20,308 nucleotides of DNA from JAWLBW01 sp041687475. Its GTDB lineage: Bacteria > J088 > JAWLBW01. The translations under genes were made by a program, and so were the position numbers. Each line of letters begins with the position of its first letter. Position 1 is the first letter of the stretch. A model generated the notes under the pieces. The model was not told the DNA's origin, made no database searches, and was given only the letters and a program-made list of their open reading frames with translations. The DNA is taken from contig JAWLBW010000049.1 in NCBI GenBank assembly GCA_041687475.1, positions 1 through 20,308 of the forward strand, given 5' to 3'. Below, piece by piece: positions 15,194 to 20,308 of this stretch.

Positions 15194-15259
15194 GAAAAAT
15201 CGGGCCTCCGTGTGACCGTGCGCAGTCGAGATCGGGAGGAAATTTGGACTGTCTCATAA
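15194..15259 (+). pseudogene. Decayed copy of the anti-sigma C-terminal segment
   Basis: The frame reads EKSGLRVTVRSRDREEIWTVS then TAA, against EKVEDGCRVTVRSGDRTQSRTVS in the anti-sigma protein. RVTVRS, DR and TVS are identical, with a two-residue gap. At DNA level 15209-15235 matches 14823-14849 at 23 of 27 positions. The stop codon falls inside palindrome copy 2. It is too short to be a gene; most likely a fragment of a past duplication. Confidence 0.6.
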
Positions 15260-15268
15260 TATGAGACA
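15250..15268. repeat. Palindrome copy 2, perfect 19-bp dyad
   Basis: The same core as copy 1, TGTCTCATAATATGAGACA, with 9-bp arms around a central A. It is followed by the same box, AACATTGACACC. In copy 2 the 61-bp repeat comes after an additional ~55 bp. Confidence 0.9.
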
Positions 15269-15335
15269 AACATTGACACCGGAATTACGATTTGGAGATC
15301 CGAGGTCCGACGACCAACGTGCAACCCTGCTGCAC

Positions 15336-15396
15336 GTGTTCCCCTCACCGGTTACAGGGCGGGCATATTCCCCGGGGGGAGTGGGCCCGGAGGGCC
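15336..15396 (+). repeat. 61-bp direct repeat, copy 2
   Basis: 58 of 61 positions match 15009-15069. The internal hairpin is kept in shortened form, and the GC-rich end GGGCCCGGAGGGCC is unchanged. Confidence 0.92.
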
Positions 15397-15554
15397 TTTC
15401 ATAGGTAGAAACTTGTGAAAGGTTGTAAGCGCCGACCGCCGATACAATTGCTGAATTCAGTGCGGGCTTCGATACGCTCAGCCCGAACGGTTACTGCCCT
15501 CCGTGGACGGTCTTGTGACTATCACCGCCCCCGGTTCAGGGTGCGTTCTACTCA

Positions 15555-15569
15555 TTTCATATTATGAAA
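15555..15569. repeat. Palindrome copy 3, degenerate
   Basis: TTTCATATTATGAAA has perfect 7-bp arms around a central T. The sequence after it, GCAAACTGACGCC, matches the ACAAACATTGACACC that follows copies 1 and 2, so this looks like a diverged member of the same family. Confidence 0.6.
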
Positions 15570-15721
15570 GCAAACTGACGCCCTTGAGTGCAGGTTCCTG
15601 AAGGTTCCACCGTTCCACAACCCGCTCTGATTCCGCCCCCCAAAAAAAATTTCCATCGGCCCCTAAGATTTCCGACGCTCATCCGTTGAATGGTCGAATA
15701 CCAACCTTTCATGAGGTAGCC

Positions 15722-17614
15722 ATGCGTTCGATTCTTACAATGGTCATGCTTGCGTCGCTCTTTCTTCCGGCCTGCAACCTGCACCGTACCCCCGATGTTA
15801 CGTCGCCCCGGCAGAACCCCACGGTTGTCGGGCAACCCGACGTCGAACCGGCGCCGCGTGACGTCGGCGAACCGCGCGACACCCGGCAGGTAGAACGCGA
15901 GGAGATCAGGCCCGTATTGCCGAAGACCGAGCCGTCGAAATCCGTGGCCGATGCCACGGTGAAAACCGAGCCGTCGCGGCCGATACCGAAGAAGCGGTAT
16001 CGTGCCGACAAGCTTGCCGAGGCAGCGCCCGTGATCACTCGCGAGATGGCGGTGGGTGGTCCCATGACGAATCGCTTTTCGATGCCGGGTGGGGTAGTGG
16101 CCGGCGCACCCGTGCCGACCCCGCAGTTTCATCACGCACCGCCGCCCGAGTTCCATACCGAGAGCTACCGGTACCAGGCCGAAAACCGTTTTCTCAAGGT
16201 GGCCGACAGTCCGCTTTCGACCTTTTCGGCCGATGTCGACACGGCTTCGTACGCCAATGTGCGCCGTTTCCTGAGCCAGGGGCAACTGCCGCCGGTCGAC
16301 GCCGTGCGCATCGAGGAAATGGTCAACTACTTCACCTATCAATATCCCCGGCCGAAGGCCGGCGAGCCGTTCGGTATTGTGCTCGACGCCGCCGAGGCGC
16401 CGTGGAATCCCGACAACCGCCTGGTGCGTATCGGTATTCAGTCACAGTCCATCGACTGGTCGCAACGTAAACCGGGTAACCTGGTGTTCCTGCTTGACGT
16501 GTCCGGATCCATGAATTCGCCGAACAAACTTCCGCTCGTGAAACAGGCCATGAAGCTGCTGACCGATCAGCTCGACGGTCGCGACCGGGTTTCCATCGCC
16601 GTGTATGCCGGTGCGTCGGGTCTGGTGCTGCCGCCGACTTCGGGCGCAAACCACGAACAGATCATGCAGGCGCTGGAACGGTTGCAGGCGGGTGGGTCGA
16701 CCAATGGTGGAGCGGGAATCGAGCTGGCCTACCGCACGGCCATCGACAATCTCATCGAGGGCGGCAACAATCGGGTCATCCTCGCCACCGACGGCGACTT
16801 CAATGTGGGGGTCAGCTCCGAGGGCGCGCTGGTACGTCTGGTGCAGGAGAAGGCAAAGGCGGGCGTGTTCCTGACCGTGCTGGGCTTCGGCATGGGGAAC
16901 TATAAGGACAGCCTGCTTGAACAGCTGGCCGATAAGGGCAACGGCAACTACGCCTACATCGACTCGTTTCACGAAGCGCGCAAGGTGTTCGTGCATCAGC
17001 TCGGGGGTACCCTGCAGACGGTGGCCAAGGATGTGAAATTCCAAGTGGAATTCAACCCGGCGGTCGTCGAAGCGTATCGCCTGATCGGTTACGAAAACCG
17101 CCTGCTGCGCGACCGCGATTTCAACGACGACAAGGTCGACGCCGGCGACGTGGGCGCCGGGCACGCGGTAACCGTGCTGTACGAAATCGTGACCCGGGGC
17201 ATGGGTGAAGCAAAGGAAGAAGTCGACCCGTTCAAGTACCAGCAGCGTCGGGCCGTCGAGCGCCGGGTCGAGCGAGGGGAGTCGAATGAAATGCTGACCT
17301 TGAAAGTGCGCTACAAGGAACCCGACGGCGAACACAGCCGCCTGCTGTCACGGCCGCTCGTCGACAAGGGTGGCCGGCTGGCCCAGGCCGATACCGACTT
17401 CCGGTTTGCCGCCGGCGTGGCCGCCTGGGGCATGTTGCTGCGCGACTCCGGCCACGCCGGGAACGTCACCCCCGATCTCGTGCTGTCGCTGGCAAGCTCG
17501 GCGCTGGGAACCGACTCCGAGGGCTACCGTGCCGAGTTCGTGCACCTGGTACACCGGTCGCGTGCTTCCCTGGCGCAGGATGGCCGCCGGCTGACCGACG
17601 CCTGGCATCGGTGA
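15722..17614 (+). CDS. YfbK-type von Willebrand factor A lipoprotein
   Basis: Exported lipoprotein of 630 aa. The signal peptide ends in the lipobox LPAC with Cys18. A disordered Pro-rich region leads to the VWA N-terminal domain (~155-245: 'PLSTFSADVDTASYANVRRFL', 'VRIEEMVNYFTYQYP'). A VWA domain (~252-430) has the metal-site motif DVSGS at 259-263 and 'LATDGDFNVG'. The C-terminal DUF3520 region ends near 625 ('FRFAAGVAAWGMLLRDS'). VWA domains bind partner proteins through a metal ion; the role of YfbK is not settled. ATG 15722 has GAGGT upstream and places the lipobox correctly. It follows the ECF sigma/anti-sigma pair after the repeat region and is likely part of the same signalling module. 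Confidence 0.9.
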   Translation: MRSILTMVMLASLFLPACNLHRTPDVTSPRQNPTVVGQPDVEPAPRDVGEPRDTRQVEREEIRPVLPKTEPSKSVADATVKTEPSRPIPKKRYRADKLAEAAPVITREMAVGGPMTNRFSMPGGVVAGAPVPTPQFHHAPPPEFHTESYRYQAENRFLKVADSPLSTFSADVDTASYANVRRFLSQGQLPPVDAVRIEEMVNYFTYQYPRPKAGEPFGIVLDAAEAPWNPDNRLVRIGIQSQSIDWSQRKPGNLVFLLDVSGSMNSPNKLPLVKQAMKLLTDQLDGRDRVSIAVYAGASGLVLPPTSGANHEQIMQALERLQAGGSTNGGAGIELAYRTAIDNLIEGGNNRVILATDGDFNVGVSSEGALVRLVQEKAKAGVFLTVLGFGMGNYKDSLLEQLADKGNGNYAYIDSFHEARKVFVHQLGGTLQTVAKDVKFQVEFNPAVVEAYRLIGYENRLLRDRDFNDDKVDAGDVGAGHAVTVLYEIVTRGMGEAKEEVDPFKYQQRRAVERRVERGESNEMLTLKVRYKEPDGEHSRLLSRPLVDKGGRLAQADTDFRFAAGVAAWGMLLRDSGHAGNVTPDLVLSLASSALGTDSEGYRAEFVHLVHRSRASLAQDGRRLTDAWHR

Positions 17615-17644
17615 TTTGCCACTACCAAGGCCGTCCATGTCATC

Positions 17645-17679
17645 GCCCCTCCCCCTCACCAAGGGGGGCGGGCTCTTTT
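17645..17679 (+). terminator. Intrinsic terminator of the VWA gene
   Basis: The left arm 17645-17655 pairs with 17663-17673 over 11 positions with one C-C mismatch and one G-U pair; the loop is TCACCAA. TCTTTT follows directly. Confidence 0.7.
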
Positions 17680-17691
17680 GGGGGATAGCGG

Positions 17692-17757
17692 TTAATAGAT
17701 GTCTTCAGGGCGGGTAACTTGCCGCGAATGGCGCAACGTCAGATATCTGGTAGGTTT
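17692..17757 (-). pseudogene. Possible remnant of a RelE/ParE-type toxin C-terminus
   Basis: Just after the antitoxin stop, the minus strand reads PTRYLTLRHSRQVTRPEDIY and a stop, which resembles the last strand of RelE/ParE toxins (a 'L..RH.R' tail). Only about 21 codons exist; there is no start and no toxin body. If real, the toxin gene lost its 5' part by deletion. The similarity is judged by eye and is weak. Confidence 0.35.
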
Positions 17758-17764
17758 ACCAGCT

Positions 17765-18046
17765 TCAACGTCGCAACCGTTCCAAGACCTGTGCTTTTGC
17801 CTTGTCATGCGCAACGCCCTCGCCGCGCTCAAGTTCAGCCTCAGCCGAAGCGATGTCTTCGAGAAGTTCGGCTCGTTCAAGCAAGCTTTCGTACTCCTCG
17901 ACATCCAGCAGTACAGCGGAACTCTTACCATGCTGAGTCAGTACCAGGGGGCGGCGGGTTTTTCTAACTTGCTGTACAAACGCAGCTGCATTGGCACGAA
18001 ACTCGGAAAGCGAGCGAATATCTCGGCTGAAACGTATCGGTTTCAT
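17765..18046 (-). CDS. Phd/YefM family antitoxin
   Basis: Protein of 93 aa with the Phd/YefM N-terminal DNA-binding fold: 'FSRDIRSLSEFRANAAAFVQQVRKTRRPLVLTQHGKSSAVLLDVEEYESLLER'. The acidic helical tail ('LLEDIASAEAELERGEGVAHDKAKAQVLERLRR') is the region that normally wraps and neutralises the toxin. ATG 18046 has AGGT 7 nt upstream. It would repress its own promoter. No intact toxin gene follows; a short toxin-like tail is all that remains. It may act as an orphan regulator or protect against a toxin encoded elsewhere. Confidence 0.85.
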   Translation of the reverse strand: MKPIRFSRDIRSLSEFRANAAAFVQQVRKTRRPLVLTQHGKSSAVLLDVEEYESLLERAELLEDIASAEAELERGEGVAHDKAKAQVLERLRR

Positions 18047-18185
18047 TAGTTTGACCTATAGTATCGTACGTTTTAATGTACTTCATTCAGGACTAAAGTA
18101 GAAGGGCATACGCCCACCCCCCGGGCGCAGAACCACGCCGACAGCCTTCGTCTCTGCGAGAATGGGAGCCATCAGGAGGTGAATG
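18047..18185. promoter_or_regulatory. Divergent promoter region of antitoxin and persulfide dioxygenase
   Basis: An AT-rich island spans 18047-18099. On the minus strand TACTAT (18055-18060) is a possible -10 of the antitoxin gene. On the plus strand TAAAGT (18094-18099) is a possible -10 of the dioxygenase gene. The partly symmetrical GTACGTTTTAATGTAC (18066-18081) could be the antitoxin's operator. No clear -35 boxes are seen. Confidence 0.4.
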
Positions 18186-18935
18186 ATGATCTTCCGCCAG
18201 CTCTTCGAGCCCATTTCGAGCACGTATACCTATCTGCTCGCCAACGAAGAAACCGGTCGGGCCGTGCTCATCGACCCCGTGCTGCCGACCTGGGAGCGCG
18301 ATCTGGGCGTGCTCAACGGGCTCGGCCTCACACTGGCCTACACCCTCGACACCCACATTCACGCCGACCACATCACGTCGGCACGCCGGCTCAAGCGGGA
18401 AACCGGAAGTAAGATCGCCCACCCGGCTTTCGACCGACTGACCTGTATCGATGAGGGGCTTGAAGAAGGCAAGCCGTTCGAGCTCGACGGCATACGTATC
18501 GCGCCGTTGCATACGCCCGGCCACACCGACGGACACCACGCCTATCGGGTAAACGACCGTGTGTTCACCGGCGACGCCCTGCTGATCGACGGCTGCGGAC
18601 GCACCGACTTTCAGAACGGCGACGTACATGCGCTCTACCACACGGTGCGCGACAAACTGTTCGGATTACCCGACGATACCCTGGTATACCCGGCGCACGA
18701 CTACAAGGGAAGGTGGGTATCGAGTATCGCCCAGGAAAAGACCCGCAACCCCCGCCTCGGCGGCGACAAAACGCTGAGCGAGTTCACGGAGATCATGGCG
18801 AACCTGGGCCTGCCGTACCCCAAGTTCATCGACTACGCCGTACCGGGCAACCGCGAATGCGGCACCTGCCCCGAAGGCGTTCCGGAAGACCTCTCGCAGT
18901 ATTGCGACGAAATCAGAGAGAGCAAGCAGGGGTAA
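18186..18935 (+). CDS. ETHE1-like persulfide dioxygenase (MBL fold)
   Basis: Metallo-beta-lactamase-fold enzyme of 249 aa that oxidises glutathione persulfide to sulfite with a single Fe. The metal-site residues are His57, His59, Asp61 and His62 (THIHADH), His113 (HTPGHTDGHH), Asp130 (GDALLIDGCGRTDF) and His171 (YPAHDYKGR). The 'CGRTDFQNG' and 'YPAHDYKGR..SSIAQEKTRNPRL' stretches are typical of ETHE1/sulfur dioxygenases rather than glyoxalase II. Two tandem ATG codons exist; ATG 18186 has the strong site AGGAGGTGA at the better spacing. No rhodanese or sulfide:quinone reductase is nearby. A GST-like gene faces it downstream. Confidence 0.9.
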   Translation: MIFRQLFEPISSTYTYLLANEETGRAVLIDPVLPTWERDLGVLNGLGLTLAYTLDTHIHADHITSARRLKRETGSKIAHPAFDRLTCIDEGLEEGKPFELDGIRIAPLHTPGHTDGHHAYRVNDRVFTGDALLIDGCGRTDFQNGDVHALYHTVRDKLFGLPDDTLVYPAHDYKGRWVSSIAQEKTRNPRLGGDKTLSEFTEIMANLGLPYPKFIDYAVPGNRECGTCPEGVPEDLSQYCDEIRESKQG

Positions 18936-19090
18936 CTGTCTGGACGTCGGACGTCGGACACATTCGCTCCGCTCAGTGCAGGCTCTGGACGTCGGACACC
19001 TTGTGCCGGACGTCGCAGCCAGTCCTCATTCGGATGGCACGTTCGCTTCGCTCAGTGCAGGCTCCCGACTGACGACGGATGACGGGGTAC
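18936..19090 (+). repeat. Intergenic repeats: 26-bp pair and GGACGTC heptamers
   Basis: The segments 18960-18985 and 19039-19064 (ACRTTCGCTYCGCTCAGTGCAGGCTC) agree at 24 of 26 positions. GGACGTC repeats in tandem at 18943-18957 and recurs at 18987-18995 and 19007-19014. No gene is present in this convergent 155-bp gap. Confidence 0.8.
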
Positions 19091-19888
19091 TCAGACCAAG
19101 CCGAGTTCTTCGTCGGTGGCGCTGTGGGTGTACTTGTCCTTCGGGGGCCAGGGGCGCGAACGCCAATCGGGTTCGAATACGAAGGACGAGAAGCGACGAC
19201 CCGGAAGCAGGGCTCCATTGCCGGCGCCCTTCGCGTAGTCATAATAGACTTTCACGATTTCTTCCTTCGTAACCTGCTGCGCGGCCGGGTGAGCCAGGCA
19301 GGCATCGCGCCACTTGCGAACCCGCGCATAGGCAGGCTCGTCGGGCAATTCGAAGTCTTCGAAGTACTCGAGAAACCAGAACCGCATGAAGAAAGGCGTA
19401 TAGACGGCTTCGACCCAACCGAACTCGTCAAAGAGGAAAGTACCGTCAGGCGAATGCTCGAGCAGAAACTCGTTCAGCCTCGCGTATTGTTTCAGCATGC
19501 CTTCACGGAACTCGTCTCGACGGGAAATATCCTGGTTCATGACGAACCTGTAACCCTGCGCCGAGAAGTCGCCTTCGAACCGCGTCATCATGTTCTCGAC
19601 GGCCCGCCGATAGGGATCGCGCTGTGCCACCAGCCTTTCGGGAAACAAATCGTCGAGGTACTGCATGAGCACCATGCTTTCCTTCAGAATGCGACCGTCG
19701 GCGGTCTCGAGCACCGGAAGAGCTGTGGTTCCGCGGGTTTTCGCGAGCAGGTCGGGGTCGCGCGGCCTGGTAATATCGACGACCTGAAAGTTTACGTCCG
19801 ACTCGCGCCCCTTCAAGGCAAGAAGAACCTCAAGACGCTGGCAGAATGGACAAACGGGAATGTGATAGACGGTGGTCAACGAACTCAT
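19091..19888 (-). CDS. Glutathione S-transferase-like protein with CPFC motif
   Basis: Protein of 265 aa with an N-terminal thioredoxin-like domain carrying CPFC (Cys13-Cys16) after 'TVYHIPV', and 'TTALPVLETADGRILKESMVLMQYLDDLFP' (cis-Pro and Glu/Ser glutathione-binding motif). A C-terminal all-helical GST domain follows. The Cys-containing active site suggests an omega- or DHAR-like enzyme doing thiol transfer or dehydroascorbate reduction rather than conjugation. The C-terminal extension ('KDKYTHSATDEELGLV') is longer than usual. ATG 19888 has no strong ribosome site. It converges with the persulfide dioxygenase gene across a repeat-rich gap. Confidence 0.85.
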   Translation of the reverse strand: MSSLTTVYHIPVCPFCQRLEVLLALKGRESDVNFQVVDITRPRDPDLLAKTRGTTALPVLETADGRILKESMVLMQYLDDLFPERLVAQRDPYRRAVENMMTRFEGDFSAQGYRFVMNQDISRRDEFREGMLKQYARLNEFLLEHSPDGTFLFDEFGWVEAVYTPFFMRFWFLEYFEDFELPDEPAYARVRKWRDACLAHPAAQQVTKEEIVKVYYDYAKGAGNGALLPGRRFSSFVFEPDWRSRPWPPKDKYTHSATDEELGLV

Positions 19889-19914
19889 GACGGCAAACTC
19901 GATTTCCTGTCCCT

Positions 19915-19920
19915 ACTTTA
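19915..19920 (-). promoter_or_regulatory. Candidate -10 element of the GST-like gene
   Basis: TAAAGT within TTATAAAGTAGG on the minus strand, about 27 nt before the ATG. No -35 is clear. It resembles the TAAAGT elements before the SCO1-PCuAC gene and the persulfide dioxygenase gene. Confidence 0.35.
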
Positions 19921-20008
19921 TAACACGGTAGGAAAGGTCCGAGGGACGAACCACGGGCTCGAACAAACCATAGACTGCTACGGGGAACTGGAACACGGGG
20001 CGTCTGTC

Positions 20009-20308
20009 TCAGCCGTACAAGACCAGGCTGCAGTTCCGGCACTTATTCTGCGGGGGAAAGCTGAGGCTGCCGGCCGGTGTGTAATTGTCCTTCGTTACCG
20101 TCTGCACGAAGAAGTAGTCGCCGCAGCGCGGGCAACGTGACCTGTGTAGCCGGCGCTGAAGGTACAGCCCCAGCATGAACACGAATCCGGGTATGGCCAT
20201 GAAATACCAGCTGTCCGTGCGTTCGACAAGCTTCAGGCTCACGGCGACCAGCGGCAAATAGGAGAATAGAATGCCCAGCACCAAAAGTCGAAGTCGTCGA
20301 ATTCTTCG
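20009..20308 (-). CDS. Zinc-ribbon membrane protein, 5'-truncated by window edge
   Basis: The frame stays open to the window end, so the start lies outside; 99 codons are visible. Two hydrophobic segments (around 'LVLGILFSYLPLVAVSL' and 'WYFMAIPGFVFMLGLYL') are followed by a zinc-ribbon pair, CPRCG and CRNC, 30 residues apart, ending in 'CSLVLYG'. This layout is seen in many small uncharacterised membrane proteins whose C-terminal zinc ribbon faces the cytosol. Function is unknown. It lies 120 bp upstream of the GST-like gene on the same strand. Confidence 0.7.
   Translation of the reverse strand, partial: RRIRRLRLLVLGILFSYLPLVAVSLKLVERTDSWYFMAIPGFVFMLGLYLQRRLHRSRCPRCGDYFFVQTVTKDNYTPAGSLSFPPQNKCRNCSLVLYG

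Larger units (their letters stand above)
14943..15721. other. Repeat-rich intergenic region, 779 bp
   Basis: There is no intact gene between the anti-sigma gene and the VWA lipoprotein gene. It holds three palindromes with a shared 3' box, a 61-bp direct repeat in two copies, a REP-like hairpin, a decayed anti-sigma fragment, and a run of eight A (15642-15649) near the VWA gene. Small frames here are made of repeats and have no ribosome site. Confidence 0.8.

Noticed and set aside
14977..15264. Small plus-strand frames in the repeat region
   Set aside because: They consist of the palindrome, the 61-bp repeat and the REP-like element, and have no ribosome site or family features.
15485..15512. 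ECF-type promoter (GAAC ... GGTC) upstream of the VWA gene
   Set aside because: The two short words are about 19-20 nt apart and far from the gene; such matches are expected by chance in GC-rich DNA.

Overview
The window is GC-rich, gene-dense DNA from a Gram-negative bacterium. Evidence for an outer membrane is the TonB-dependent receptor at the left edge and two lipoproteins (SCO1/SenC and YfbK-type). The family mix (myxobacterial-style receptor plug, DUF2203, caa3-type CtaG, ETHE1-like dioxygenase, YfbK-type VWA protein) suggests a proteobacterial or 'deltaproteobacterial-type' lineage such as Myxococcota. That placement is inference only. There are no rRNA or tRNA genes, IS transposases, phage genes or CRISPR arrays.

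Layout. 2-2023: 3' part of a TonB-dependent receptor. 2215-2628: DUF2203 protein. 2697-4613 (minus): a copper-delivery operon for cytochrome c oxidase, made of a SCO1-PCuAC fusion lipoprotein and a CtaG membrane protein. 4814-5263: DUF1761 membrane protein. 5473-6846: stand-alone TrpB-like PLP enzyme with a very good intrinsic terminator. 6978-7526: secreted DUF922 putative metalloprotease with a dyad inside its promoter. 7672-8880: lipase-like alpha/beta hydrolase. 8986-12813 (minus): seven genes reading left, namely hotdog thioesterase, DUF2202 ferritin-like protein, TspO, a PH-like membrane protein, a transglutaminase-like protein, a YjaB-like GNAT acetyltransferase and a VOC protein.

13165-17614 is the most unusual part. 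An ECF sigma factor overlaps (ATGA) a membrane anti-sigma-like protein with no zinc motif. Then come 779 bp of repeat-rich DNA and a YfbK-type VWA lipoprotein. The 779-bp gap holds three palindromes with a shared 3' box, a 61-bp direct repeat with a nested hairpin, a REP-like hairpin and a decayed copy of the anti-sigma C-terminus. A 13-unit heptamer array lies just upstream of the sigma gene.

17692-18046 (minus): Phd/YefM antitoxin with only a possible remnant of a toxin C-terminus behind it. 18186-18935: ETHE1-like persulfide dioxygenase. 19091-19888 (minus): GST-like protein. 20009-20308 (minus): zinc-ribbon membrane protein cut by the window edge.

Several genes (DUF2203, hydrolase, ECF sigma) have a TAnnAT -10-like hexamer ending 5-6 nt before ATG and no Shine-Dalgarno, which suggests leaderless mRNAs. 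Others (DUF1761, trpB-like, persulfide dioxygenase) have clear Shine-Dalgarno sites, so both start modes seem to coexist. Short tandem arrays of 7 or 8 bp precede two of the putative leaderless genes.
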